64,000 bases of DNA from the NCBI GenBank assembly GCA_965248675.1, contig CBDFJZ010000008.1, positions 1,612,001-1,676,000 on the forward strand, given 5' to 3'. This stretch comes from UBA6627 sp965248675 (lineage in GTDB: Bacteria > Chloroflexota > Dehalococcoidia > UBA2979). This document shows positions 7,268-15,578 of this stretch, one piece after another. Below the pieces are notes generated by a model. It searched no databases. It worked only from the letters and a program-made list of their open reading frames with translations, and was not told the origin of the DNA. How positions within the stretch are numbered: the stretch's first letter is position 1; each line of letters opens with the position of its first letter. Position numbers and translations under genes: made by a program.

Positions 7268-8038
7268 CTAAGGAAACAAATCGAGCTCCGATTCGCGGAC
7301 GATTTCGGCGGCGGAGCCGTTGCCTCTGGGGTAGTCGTAGCCCCGGATGATGGCGACGGGGATGCCGTCGCTCTTGCCCATGACCAGTTCCGCGGTGCCG
7401 GCGATCTGGTCGGCGACGCAGATCGTGGTGACGCGGAGTTCGCGGCCGTCCATGTCGTTCTCGCCGACGTAGTCGCGGAAGGGGAGCATGCCGGCGACGC
7501 CGATCGCGACGTTGGTCTGGCCGTGGCGCCAGGGGCGGCCGAAGGTGTCGGTGATGACGATCGCGACGTCGGCGCCGGTGCGTTCCGCGATGCCGGCGCG
7601 GATGCTTGCCGCGGAGGCGTCCGAGTCGACCGGGAGGAGCGAGACGAACTCCTCGCCGCCGACGTTGGAGCCGTCAACGCCGGCGTTGGCGCACTTGAAG
7701 CCATGCCGCGTCTCGGTGATGAGGATGCTGCCGATCTGGCGGATCACACGCGTCGATTCGCGGAGCACCGCCTCGACGAGACGGGGGTCCTTCTCAGTGC
7801 GATCGGCGTAATCGAGGGCGAAGAGGCTGGGCTCGAACTCGTCGAGGCGGCGGAGCTGGTGTTCCGCTCGGGAGACGATGCGCTGGGTGACGGCGATCGC
7901 GTCGCCGTCCTCGATGCCGGCGCCCTGCTGCGAGGCGGCGGCGACGATCAGCTCGGCGAGGTCGTCGTCGGGCTGAACGATCGGGATGCCGCGGAGGCCG
8001 ATCACGCGGAGCTCGCCGTCGCCGGTTGGCGCGGTCAC
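7268..8038 (-). CDS. cofE: Coenzyme F420-0:L-glutamate ligase
   Basis: 256 residues, the length of stand-alone CofE. Family motifs are visible: L-R-G-I-P near the start, K-C-A-N-A-G-V-D-G-S-N in the middle, and I-T-D-T-F-G-R-P-W-R-H-G-Q, with the metal and GTP-binding region. It adds glutamates to the F420-0 side chain using GTP. It is translationally coupled (four-base overlap) to the upstream F420-dependent oxidoreductase gene, so the pair both finishes and uses the cofactor. The FbiB C-terminal nitroreductase-like domain is absent. Confidence 0.92.
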   Translation of the reverse strand: MTAPTGDGELRVIGLRGIPIVQPDDDLAELIVAAASQQGAGIEDGDAIAVTQRIVSRAEHQLRRLDEFEPSLFALDYADRTEKDPRLVEAVLRESTRVIRQIGSILITETRHGFKCANAGVDGSNVGGEEFVSLLPVDSDASAASIRAGIAERTGADVAIVITDTFGRPWRHGQTNVAIGVAGMLPFRDYVGENDMDGRELRVTTICVADQIAGTAELVMGKSDGIPVAIIRGYDYPRGNGSAAEIVRESELDLFP

Positions 8039-8718
8039 GAGGAGGCTCCGCTGTCGAGGCCGGCGATCGTGACGCCTGCGTGGGCGTGGTAGCGGCCGTT
8101 GATGCCGATCAGGAGGGTGGTGATGCCCTCGACGAAGCGGGAGAAGCGGAGCGGGCCGGCGTCGACGGCGCGGGCGCCCTCGATCTCGTTCGCGAGGGCC
8201 ATCACCAGCGCTTTCGCTTCGTGGTCGCCGCCGGTGACGAGCACGTCGGCGTCGAGCGGGACGTCCGGTTCGAGCAGCACCTCGGCGGAGAGGTTGTGAA
8301 AGGCGCCGATGACGCGGGCGTCGGGCAGAATCTGCTTCGCTTCCTCGGTGGCGGATCCGGCTTCGACCTCGATCGGGCGCGGCCCCTGCTCGAAGCGGAC
8401 GGGGACGGCGGCGTCGACGACGATCTTGCCGTCGAGCGCGGAGCCGAGGCCCTCGAGGGTCGGGCGGTGGGCGGTGTAGGGGACGACGACGATCACGACG
8501 TCGGCGCCGTCGACGGCGCCGGCGTTGTCGGTGCCGGTCACAGTGGTGGCGTTCGGGGCGTTGGTGGCGAGCGACGCGGCGAGCGCGGCGGCGATTTCGG
8601 CGCCACGGGCCGCATCGCGGCTGCCGATCACGACCTCGTGCCCGGCCTTAGCGAAGCGGGTGGCGAGGCCGCGCCCCTCGGGGCCGGTGCCGCCGACCAG
8701 CGCGATGCGGTGAGCCAT
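8035..8718 (-). CDS. NADPH-dependent F420 reductase (Fno/NPD family)
   Basis: 227 residues from ATG 8718. The N-terminal I-A-L-V-G-G-T-G-P-E-G-R-G-L-A is the Rossmann loop of the Fno family, and V-I-G-S-R-D at the end of beta 2 fits NADPH preference. A-F-H-N-L-S-A-E in the middle is also typical. It moves hydride between NADPH and F420. It overlaps cofE by four bases. A longer reading to 8811 adds residues with no similarity, so the shorter start is preferred. Confidence 0.9.
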   Translation of the reverse strand: MAHRIALVGGTGPEGRGLATRFAKAGHEVVIGSRDAARGAEIAAALAASLATNAPNATTVTGTDNAGAVDGADVVIVVVPYTAHRPTLEGLGSALDGKIVVDAAVPVRFEQGPRPIEVEAGSATEEAKQILPDARVIGAFHNLSAEVLLEPDVPLDADVLVTGGDHEAKALVMALANEIEGARAVDAGPLRFSRFVEGITTLLIGINGRYHAHAGVTIAGLDSGASS

Positions 8719-8766
8719 CGGGAGTCCAATCGTGGGCAGTGATCCGCGTCTGGGGACCTGTCGGGA

Positions 8767-8782
8767 CGGCCGGTACCGGCCG
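8767..8782. promoter_or_regulatory. 16-bp perfect palindrome in a divergent promoter region
   Basis: CGGCCGGTACCGGCCG lies between the divergent F420 reductase and ABC importer genes, ten bases upstream of a possible -10 box (TACAAT, 8793-8798). The position and symmetry fit an operator; the regulator is unknown. Confidence 0.4.
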
Positions 8783-8882
8783 CATCGGACCATACAATGA
8801 TCGTGCTGCACCTGCGCGCCTCGCTCGTGCGGCCACCCTGCTGAGCTGCCGGATGACCCATGGTGCGCCCGAACGGAACGCG

Positions 8883-9701
8883 ATGACCTCGAACCCGACG
8901 GCGGATCGACTGCGCGCGCCGCCAGACGGCGCGGCGCCCGCGATCAGCGTTACCGGCGTCGCGCACGACTACGAGGCCGAAACCGGCACCGTACCTGCCC
9001 TGGACACGGTCGATCTGAGGGTCGGCGCGGGCGAGTTCGTTTCGATCGTCGGCCCCTCGGGATGTGGCAAGACGACGCTGCTGCGAGCGGTGGCGGGTCT
9101 GCTGGAGCCCACGGGCGGCACGATCGAGGTGTTCGGGGAGCCGCCCCGCGCCGCGCAGCGCGCGAGCGCGGTCGGGCTGGTGACGCAGGAGCCGGGGCTG
9201 CTGCCCTGGCGTTCCGTACGGTCCAACGTGCAGCTCGCGCTCGACCTGGTCGGTCGTCATCGGTCCGGTAAGGGCGACGGATCGGCGTCGGCGTGGCTCG
9301 AGCGCGTGGGCATCGATCGCTACGCGGCGCTCTATCCGAGCGAGCTGTCGGGCGGGATGAAGCAGCGGGTAGCGCTGGCGCGGGCGCTCGCGGTGGGGCC
9401 GCGGGTGCTGCTGATGGACGAACCGTTCGGCGCGCTGGACGAGCTGTCGCGGGAGGCGATGCGGCTGGAGCTGCTGGCGATCTGGGAGCGCGAGCGGGTC
9501 TCCGTGCTGTTCGTGACGCATTCGATCCGCGAGGCGCTGCTGCTCTCCGATCGGGTGGTCGTGATGAGCGGATCGCCGGGACGGATCCTGGAGCAGATCG
9601 AGGTGGCGCTGCCGCGGCCTCGGACCGACGCGCTGCTGACGGCGCCGGAGTTCGTGGCGAGCGAGCGGCAGGTGCGCGAGCGGTTGCGGGCGGGTGCCTG
9701 A
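8883..9701 (+). CDS. ABC importer ATPase, nitrate/sulfonate/THI5 class
   Basis: 272 residues from ATG 8883 (GGAA upstream); an in-frame ATG at 8853 is an alternative. Walker A G-P-S-G-C-G-K-T-T, signature L-S-G-G-M-K-Q-R, Walker B L-L-M-D-E-P-F-G-A-L-D and F-V-T-H-S-I-R-E-A define the SsuB/TauB/ThiZ type. It energises import by the permease that follows, with which it overlaps by one base, and the lipoprotein at 10677. The substrate is probably a small organic such as a pyrimidine or sulfonate; it cannot be fixed from sequence alone. Confidence 0.9.
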   Translation: MTSNPTADRLRAPPDGAAPAISVTGVAHDYEAETGTVPALDTVDLRVGAGEFVSIVGPSGCGKTTLLRAVAGLLEPTGGTIEVFGEPPRAAQRASAVGLVTQEPGLLPWRSVRSNVQLALDLVGRHRSGKGDGSASAWLERVGIDRYAALYPSELSGGMKQRVALARALAVGPRVLLMDEPFGALDELSREAMRLELLAIWERERVSVLFVTHSIREALLLSDRVVVMSGSPGRILEQIEVALPRPRTDALLTAPEFVASERQVRERLRAGA

Positions 9702-10570
9702 TGGCCGACGCGCGCCAGCTCGAGGGTGCCGCGGCCGCGACGCCGGACGAGCTCGAGGAGCCTTCGCCGGAGCGGGCGGGCGGCCGGTCCGACACGGGCC
9801 GGCGTGTTCGAGCTGTGCTCGCGGTGACCGCGCCGCCGGTGATCGCACTCGCGGTGCTCGTGGTCGCGTGGGAGGTCTGGGTTCGCGAACGGGAGGTGGC
9901 GGAGTACCTGGTGCCGCGGCCGTCCGCGGTCTTCGAGGCGCTCAGGGATGATCCGGGGCGCTACGTCACGGCGGCCCGAGAGTCGCTGACAGCGGCGCTG
10001 GGCGGTCTGATCATCGCCAGCCTGGGGGCGTTCGTGCTGGCGGTGGTGATGGCGCATTCGCGGTTGCTCGAGCGCGCGCTGTACCCGCCGGCGTTGATGG
10101 TCAAGCTGACTCCGATCGTGGCGGTGTACCCGCTGTTCGCGATCTGGTTCGGCTTTGGGCTGGGTCCGAAGGTCGCGATCGCGGCGTTGATCACGTTCTT
10201 CCCGATGCTCGTCAATGCGCTGATCGGACTGCGTGCCGTCGACCCCGCAGCGCTCGATTTCATGCGCGCCCTCGATGCGTCGCGCTGGCGGGTGCTGTGG
10301 TCGCTGCGGATGCCCTCGTCGCTGCCGTACGTCTTCGCGGCGCTGCGGATCTCGGTGCCGCTGTCGCTTATCGGCGCGGTGGTGGCGGAGTTCCTGTCGG
10401 GATCCTCGGGGATGGGCCAGTTGATCCTGATTGCGAACGGCGACTTCGATACGCCGGCGCTGTTCGGCGCGATCGTGGTGCTGGCGGCGCTGGGGGTGAT
10501 CCTGACGGGGATCGTTGCGTACATTGAGGGCCGCGTGCTGTTCTGGCACGAATCGAGAACCGAGCCGTAG
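9701..10570 (+). CDS. ABC importer permease (SsuC/TauC/ThiX type)
   Basis: 289 residues; the ATG shares its A with the TGA of the ATPase gene. About 35 polar N-terminal residues precede six spans. The EAA loop is visible as D-F-M-R-A-L-D-A-S-R-W-R-V-L-W followed by L-P-Y-V-F-A-A-L-R-I-S, the docking site for the ATPase. Partner of the genes on either side. Confidence 0.9.
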   Translation: MADARQLEGAAAATPDELEEPSPERAGGRSDTGRRVRAVLAVTAPPVIALAVLVVAWEVWVREREVAEYLVPRPSAVFEALRDDPGRYVTAARESLTAALGGLIIASLGAFVLAVVMAHSRLLERALYPPALMVKLTPIVAVYPLFAIWFGFGLGPKVAIAALITFFPMLVNALIGLRAVDPAALDFMRALDASRWRVLWSLRMPSSLPYVFAALRISVPLSLIGAVVAEFLSGSSGMGQLILIANGDFDTPALFGAIVVLAALGVILTGIVAYIEGRVLFWHESRTEP

Positions 10571-10648
10571 CGCCCGCGCGCAGACGCGCGGATGCGGTTC
10601 GGCGGAGATGGCCCTGCGTGTAGCGCCCGCGCCCAAGGCGCGGATGCA
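10567..10648 (+). repeat. Two near-identical hairpins between permease and binding-protein genes
   Basis: CGCGCG-CAGA-CGCGCG and CGCGCC-CAA-GGCGCG, each inside a GTAGCGCCC...GGATGC direct repeat about 54 bases apart. The pair lies after the permease stop and before the lipoprotein gene, where processing or attenuation could set different levels of the binding protein. Confidence 0.5.
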
Positions 10649-10676
10649 CGCTCCGCAGACCTTTGGAGTCCCCGCT

Positions 10677-11771
10677 ATGTCGCGCCTTCTTGCGCTCACG
10701 GCTGCCGCCGTGTTGCTGACGCTGTTCGTCGCCGCCTGTACCGATGGGTCTGACTCGACGCCGACTGCGTCGCCTCAGCCCGCCGCTACCGAAGCCTCTA
10801 CCGAGGCGGCCACCGTAGCGCCCACCGCCGAGGCGACGCCCGAGCCCACCCCGGAGCCGCGCTCGATCACGTTCATGGCGGGGTTCCGGCCGCAGGCGAA
10901 CCTGCCGTTCGTCGCTGTCTATGTCGCGGATGCGGAAGGATTCTTCGCGGACGAGGGCCTCGAGGTGGACATCCAGCACTCGTCGGGCCAGGACGAGCAC
11001 CTGAAGCTGCTGCTGGACGGCCAGGTGGAGTTCATCACCGGTACCGCGGCGCAGGTGATCCGACGTCGCGTCGACGAGTTGCCGGTTCAGGCGGTTGCGC
11101 TGTTCGGGCAGCGCGGCGACCAGGGCTACATCGCCCGCGCGGACGCGGGGATCAACGGTCCGGAGGACTTCGCGGGGAAGAGCGTCGGCTTTAAGGCCGG
11201 GGTCGTCCCGGCGGAGCTCCACGCGCTCCTCGCGACGGTCGAGCTGACGGTTGACGACGTCGATCTGCGGTCGGTGGGCTTCGACCCGCGCGTGTTCATC
11301 GAGGGCCAGGTGGACGTCTACCCGGTGTTCTTGAACAACGAGCCGGATACGGTGAGCCGCACCGGCCTCGAGATCACGGTGATCGATCCGCACGAGTACG
11401 GCATCCCGACGCTGGGACTGACGTTCCTCGCGCACGAAGACACCGTCAGCAACGATCCAGAACTCGTCGAGCGGTTCCTGCGCGCGACGTTGCGGGCGAT
11501 CGCGTTCATCGAGGACAACGTCGACGTCGCGGTCGAGGTGACGCTTACGCACGCGGAGGGCGCCGATCCCGATCACCAGCGATTCCTGCTGGAGACCGAT
11601 CTCGCAGCGGCCGAGCGCGCGGACGGCATCGGGCGCGGCGATCCGGAGCAGTGGCAGTCGCTGCTCGAGCTGCTCATAGACTTCGAGGTGATCGAAGGCC
11701 CGATCGACGTGAACGAGGCGTTCGTCGGCTCGTTCGTCGATGAACTCTACGAGTCAGGCGAACTGCAGTGA
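10677..11771 (+). CDS. Lipoprotein substrate-binding protein, NMT1/THI5-like
   Basis: 364 residues with GGAG upstream. The signal peptide ends in L-F-V-A-A-C, a lipobox, followed by a Thr/Pro/Glu-rich linker. The mature domain has F-R-P-Q-A-N-L-P-F-V-A-V-Y-V-A and E-G-F-F-A-D-E-G-L-E-V, the opening of the NMT1/THI5 fold that binds pyrimidine, sulfonate or similar ligands. It delivers ligand to the ABC importer encoded just upstream. Two hairpins separate it from the permease gene. Confidence 0.88.
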   Translation: MSRLLALTAAAVLLTLFVAACTDGSDSTPTASPQPAATEASTEAATVAPTAEATPEPTPEPRSITFMAGFRPQANLPFVAVYVADAEGFFADEGLEVDIQHSSGQDEHLKLLLDGQVEFITGTAAQVIRRRVDELPVQAVALFGQRGDQGYIARADAGINGPEDFAGKSVGFKAGVVPAELHALLATVELTVDDVDLRSVGFDPRVFIEGQVDVYPVFLNNEPDTVSRTGLEITVIDPHEYGIPTLGLTFLAHEDTVSNDPELVERFLRATLRAIAFIEDNVDVAVEVTLTHAEGADPDHQRFLLETDLAAAERADGIGRGDPEQWQSLLELLIDFEVIEGPIDVNEAFVGSFVDELYESGELQ

Positions 11772-11795
11772 GCGCGATCGAGTGAGGAACCGACG

Positions 11796-12779
11796 ATGAC
11801 GATGACGGCGGCAGCGCCGACGATCGATGACGTTCGACAGGCCGCGGCTGAGATCGCGACACGGCTGACGCTGCCGACGCCGCTCGTCGCCTCGCCGGGG
11901 CTGTCAGAGCTGCTCGACGCGGAGGTATCGCTGAAGCTCGAGTTCGCGACGCCGGTGAGCGCGTTCAAGGTGCGCGGCGGGCTGACGCTGCTCGCCCGCC
12001 TGAGCGAGGACGAGCGAGCAGCCGGGCTGGTGACGGCTTCGACGGGGAACCACGGTCAATCGGTCGCCTACGCCGGTCGCATGCACGGTGTGCGGACGGC
12101 GATCTTCGTGCCGGAAGGCGCGAATCCCGACAAGCTCGCCTCGATCCAGCGGCTCGGGGCCGAGATCCACGAGGCGGGCGAGCGGTTCGACGACGCGATG
12201 CGCGCGGCGGCGGCGTACGCCGACGCGACCGGGATGCGATTCGTGTCGTCGGGCGATGAGCCGGATCTGATCGCCGGGGTCGGCACGGCCGCGCTCGAAG
12301 TGCTCGAGGATCAGCAGCCCGAGACCGAGCTGGTGATCGTGCCGGTCGGGGGTGGCAGCGGCGTCTGCGGGTGGTTGACGGTTCGCGACGGCCTTGGTCA
12401 TCGTGCACGGGTGTGGGGCGCCCAATCGGCGCAGGCGCCGGCGGCGTACGAGTCGTGGCGCGCCGGCGAGGTGGTGACGCGGCCCAATCTGACGACGGCG
12501 GAGGGGCTCTCGACCGGCGCCGGGTTCGCGCTGCCGATGGCGATCATGCGGGCCAGCCTCGATCAGTTCGTGCTCGTCGACGACAAGGCGATCGAGGAGG
12601 CGGTGGTGACGTTGCTGGATCAGCAGCACCTGCTGGTGGAGCCAGCGGGGGCAGCGGCGCTGGCGGCTGCGGTCGCGGAGCGAGAGCGGTTGCGGGGGAA
12701 GCGCGTCGTGTTGGTGTGTTCCGGTGCGAACGTCACGCGCCAGCAGCTGCGCGCGATCCTGGAGCGGGCGGACCGCTAA
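11796..12779 (+). CDS. PLP-dependent threonine/serine dehydratase-like enzyme
   Basis: 327 residues. S-A-F-K-V-R-G-G carries the PLP-binding lysine, T-A-S-T-G-N-H-G-Q-S is the asparagine loop, and V-P-V-G-G-G-S-G binds the cofactor phosphate (usually G-G-G-G-L). There is no regulatory ACT domain, as in catabolic dehydratases. It follows the importer by 24 bases, so a link between the imported compound and this enzyme is possible but unproven. Its stop overlaps that of the facing gene by two bases. Confidence 0.85.
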   Translation: MTMTAAAPTIDDVRQAAAEIATRLTLPTPLVASPGLSELLDAEVSLKLEFATPVSAFKVRGGLTLLARLSEDERAAGLVTASTGNHGQSVAYAGRMHGVRTAIFVPEGANPDKLASIQRLGAEIHEAGERFDDAMRAAAAYADATGMRFVSSGDEPDLIAGVGTAALEVLEDQQPETELVIVPVGGGSGVCGWLTVRDGLGHRARVWGAQSAQAPAAYESWRAGEVVTRPNLTTAEGLSTGAGFALPMAIMRASLDQFVLVDDKAIEEAVVTLLDQQHLLVEPAGAAALAAAVAERERLRGKRVVLVCSGANVTRQQLRAILERADR

Positions 12780-14395
12780 ACGACGTCCCAGATGCCCTCG
12801 ATGACGAGTTCGCCGTCGACGAGGATCTGGAAGCTCCAGCGGCCAGCGCCGACAGACTCCGCGTTCGAGTAGCCGACCCAGAAGCGGCCGACGCCGGCGC
12901 CGGGCCAGCGAATCTCAGGCGACTGATACATCAGCTCGCCGTCGCGGAGGACGACCCAGCGAACGCCGTTCGTGATCTCCATCCCGACGTAGTCGAAGAA
13001 CATCAGGATCTGCTCGGCGGAGGCGGACGGCGCCGCGATCGACTGTCCCGAGGCCCCCGCGAGCGCGCCGAACGATGGGTTGAACATGAACGGCGGATCG
13101 AGATCGATGCCAACGATCGCGGTGGACGTCGCGCGGAAGGCGCCGCCGATCCAGACCTCGAGTCGCCAGCGGCCATTAGGGAGACCATCCGCCGCCGCGA
13201 CGCCGATCTGGTCGGCGACGAGCGCGAAGCCGTTCCCCTCCCAGGAGTAGCTGGAGGAGAGGGAATCCTGCAGCACGTTGTTCAGGAACCAGCGTTCCTC
13301 CACCAGGGCGCCCGCCTCCGCGCCCTGGACAGCGAACTCGAAGAACAGCGTCTGCGTGCCGCTGACGAAGCCACGCTCGTAATCGAAGAGATCGAGGCTG
13401 CTGCCATTGACCGTGGCGTCCTCGGCGAAGAGCGGTCGGCTCACCCAGACGCCGTCTCCGACGTTCGGCGCATCGAAGCCCGCGGGCGGCTCCTCGGCGT
13501 GGAGCGGGGGCGCGAACTCGACGTTGGACGGCAGGCCGCGCGCGCCTTCGATCAGGTCGCTGGCGAGGCTGAACGGGCGGACCTGGGTGACCGGGGCGTC
13601 GACCGAGTAATGCTCCGGCACGAGCAGGCCGACGAGCGTTCCGACGCGGTCGAAGGCGGGGCCGCCGGTGTTGCCGTAGGGCAGTTGCGCGTCGAGCTTG
13701 AGCCGGGTGGTGCCGGGATGATCGGGTTCGCCTCGGCGGCCGGTGACGGTGCCGGCGGTGACCGTCAGCGCCTGCGAGTCGACGACGCTGAGCGCCAGCC
13801 CCGGGTGTCCGAACAGGCGCAGACCGTCGCCCGGCTCGACGATGCTGGCGTCGCCGGGCTCGGCCGCGGGGATCGGGAAGCCGTCGGCGGCGAGCAGCTC
13901 GCCCTGAAATTCGCGGGTGACGCGGAGGACGGCGAGGCCGAGCAGGTTGTCGGCGGCGATCAGATCCGCTTCGTATTCGAGGCGGGGCGAGGCTCCGCCG
14001 CCATCGTTCACGCCGATCCCGATCGTCGTGTAGGCGCGGGCGCCGGTCGAGAGGTAGGGGCGGACGAGCGCATAGCTGGTGAGGATCAGGCCGGCCTCGC
14101 GATCGACGACGACGCCGGTGCCGTCGCGGACGGTGCGGACGAAGCCGTTGGCGGTATCGATCGCCTGGATCTGGACGACGGAGCGTGCGAGCTCGTGATC
14201 GGGGATGGCCGGCGTCGGGGTGGCGGTGTCCGCGCCCGTGTCGAGGTCCGGCGTGATCACGATCGGCGTGGCGGGGGTGGTCGGTGCGGTGGCCTCGGGG
14301 GATTCGCCTTCGCCGGGGATCAGTTCGCCGGTCCGCTCACAGCCGGAAAGGACGATCGCGAACGCGAAGAGGGTGAGCAGGACAGTTCGGGCCAT
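12776..14395 (-). CDS. Lipoprotein with inactive trypsin-like domain and duplicated C-terminal domain
   Basis: 539 residues. Lipobox L-S-G-C at 16-19 and a Thr/Pro linker to about 65. Residues 70-290 align with the HtrA protease fold (G-T-G-V-V-V-D, then L-I-L-T), but all three catalytic residues are gone: His becomes Ala109 (L-T-S-Y-A-L-V), Asp becomes Gly153 (L-L-G-L-A-V-L) and Ser becomes Thr243 (G-N-T-G-G-P). The last 220 residues hold two copies of a roughly 85-residue beta domain (G-R-W-R-L-E-V-W near 410, G-R-W-S-F-Q-I-L near 520). A binding or scaffold role outside the membrane is the likely outcome. Confidence 0.75.
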   Translation of the reverse strand: MARTVLLTLFAFAIVLSGCERTGELIPGEGESPEATAPTTPATPIVITPDLDTGADTATPTPAIPDHELARSVVQIQAIDTANGFVRTVRDGTGVVVDREAGLILTSYALVRPYLSTGARAYTTIGIGVNDGGGASPRLEYEADLIAADNLLGLAVLRVTREFQGELLAADGFPIPAAEPGDASIVEPGDGLRLFGHPGLALSVVDSQALTVTAGTVTGRRGEPDHPGTTRLKLDAQLPYGNTGGPAFDRVGTLVGLLVPEHYSVDAPVTQVRPFSLASDLIEGARGLPSNVEFAPPLHAEEPPAGFDAPNVGDGVWVSRPLFAEDATVNGSSLDLFDYERGFVSGTQTLFFEFAVQGAEAGALVEERWFLNNVLQDSLSSSYSWEGNGFALVADQIGVAAADGLPNGRWRLEVWIGGAFRATSTAIVGIDLDPPFMFNPSFGALAGASGQSIAAPSASAEQILMFFDYVGMEITNGVRWVVLRDGELMYQSPEIRWPGAGVGRFWVGYSNAESVGAGRWSFQILVDGELVIEGIWDVV

Positions 14396-14623
14396 CGATG
14401 ATCACCGTACCGGCTGAGGGCGAAGGCTGACTAGCTGACGTCCGTGATCGCCTCGGGAAGGCCTCTACCCGGCCTGATCCGGCGGGCGGGCGCGTGTGCC
14501 GTCAGGTGCACGTACACTCCGCTTCGGCCGTGACCCGACCGGACGATGGCTGGGCCGCCGCGGGCCGCCGCGGGCCGGCGGGGGGCCGGGACCGACCACG
14601 AGCCAGATCCGAGGCGAGCAACG

Positions 14624-15430
14624 ATGGACTACGAGGCGATTCTGTTCGACGTCAGCGACGGCGTCGCGACGATCACCCTGAACCGGCCCGAGCGGATGAA
14701 CTCGTTCAGCGAGGCGCTGCTGACCGAATGGGTGGATGCGATCGTGCGTTGTCAGGATGACGACGACGTGCGCGTCGTGCTGATCACGGGGGCGGGGCGC
14801 GCGTTCTGCGCCGGCGCCGATCTGAAGGCGCAGGGCGAAGAGGATTACGCGTTGCAGCAGCATCGCGGTCCGGCCGAGCGTCGGAACTCGCTGCGGTTCA
14901 GCGTGCACCGGGTGCCGCAGGCGCTGGAGTACCTCGACAAGCCCTACATCGCGGCGGTGAACGGCGCGGCGGTGGGCGCGGGGATGGACATGGTGTCGAT
15001 GGCGGACATCCGGATCGCCTCGGACCAGGCGCGGTTCGGCATGTCGTACGTCAACGTGGCGCTGATCCCGGGCGATGGCGGATCGTGGCTGCTGCCTCGA
15101 TTGGTCGGGAAGCAGAAGGCGTTCGATCTGATCTGGAACGGCACGATCTTCGGCGCCGAGGAAGCGTTGGAGATGGGCTACGTGTTGCGGGTGGTGCCGC
15201 ACGATTCGCTGATGGACGAGGCCCGCGCCTACGCCGAGAAGCTGGCCGCCGGGCCACCGGTGGCGATCCAGCTCGCGAAGCAGCTGCTTCGCCGCAGCGA
15301 GACGCTGTCGTTCATGGAGGCGCTCAACGCCGCCCAGCACGCGATGACGATCGTGCAGTCGACGGAAGACGCGCGGGAGGGTCCGACGGCGTTCCGCGAG
15401 AAGCGGTCGCCGAACTTCAGCGGCCGCTAA
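14624..15430 (+). CDS. Enoyl-CoA hydratase/isomerase family protein
   Basis: 268 residues. N-R-P-E-R-M-N-S-F, G-A-G-R-A-F-C-A-G-A-D-L (oxyanion hole) and V-N-G-A-A-V-G-A-G-M are intact crotonase motifs. The two hydratase glutamates are not conserved: F-G-M-S-Y-V has Tyr for the first and A-F-D-L-I has Asp for the second, while P-G-D-G-G-S-W-L-L-P-R resembles PaaG-type isomerases. An isomerase or other crotonase reaction is more likely than simple hydration. Alone on its strand next to htrA. Confidence 0.85.
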   Translation: MDYEAILFDVSDGVATITLNRPERMNSFSEALLTEWVDAIVRCQDDDDVRVVLITGAGRAFCAGADLKAQGEEDYALQQHRGPAERRNSLRFSVHRVPQALEYLDKPYIAAVNGAAVGAGMDMVSMADIRIASDQARFGMSYVNVALIPGDGGSWLLPRLVGKQKAFDLIWNGTIFGAEEALEMGYVLRVVPHDSLMDEARAYAEKLAAGPPVAIQLAKQLLRRSETLSFMEALNAAQHAMTIVQSTEDAREGPTAFREKRSPNFSGR

Positions 15431-15441
15431 CCGCCCGCGCG

Positions 15442-15471
15442 ACGCCTCGCGATCGCGCGTTCACGAGGCGT
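15442..15471 (+). terminator. Hairpin after the crotonase gene
   Basis: ACGCCTCG and CGAGGCGT arms (15442-15449, 15464-15471) with a 14-base loop, starting 12 bases after the stop codon. No T tract. Confidence 0.45.
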
Positions 15472-15578
15472 GCCGGACGGCGCCGATGTCTTAGCAGGTG
15501 GTTCACACTTTCAAGACGCCACGTTGGTCCGTGTGGTTGATGATTGAATCACGGATCAGGGCGGGTCGGAGGCGTGTG

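Noticed and set aside
12371..14401. 676-codon plus-strand open frame opposite the dead-protease gene
   Set aside because: Low-complexity Gly/Asp/Arg product with no fold; it is an antisense shadow of 12776-14395 caused by high GC. The same applies to 22813-24765 and 59335-61020.
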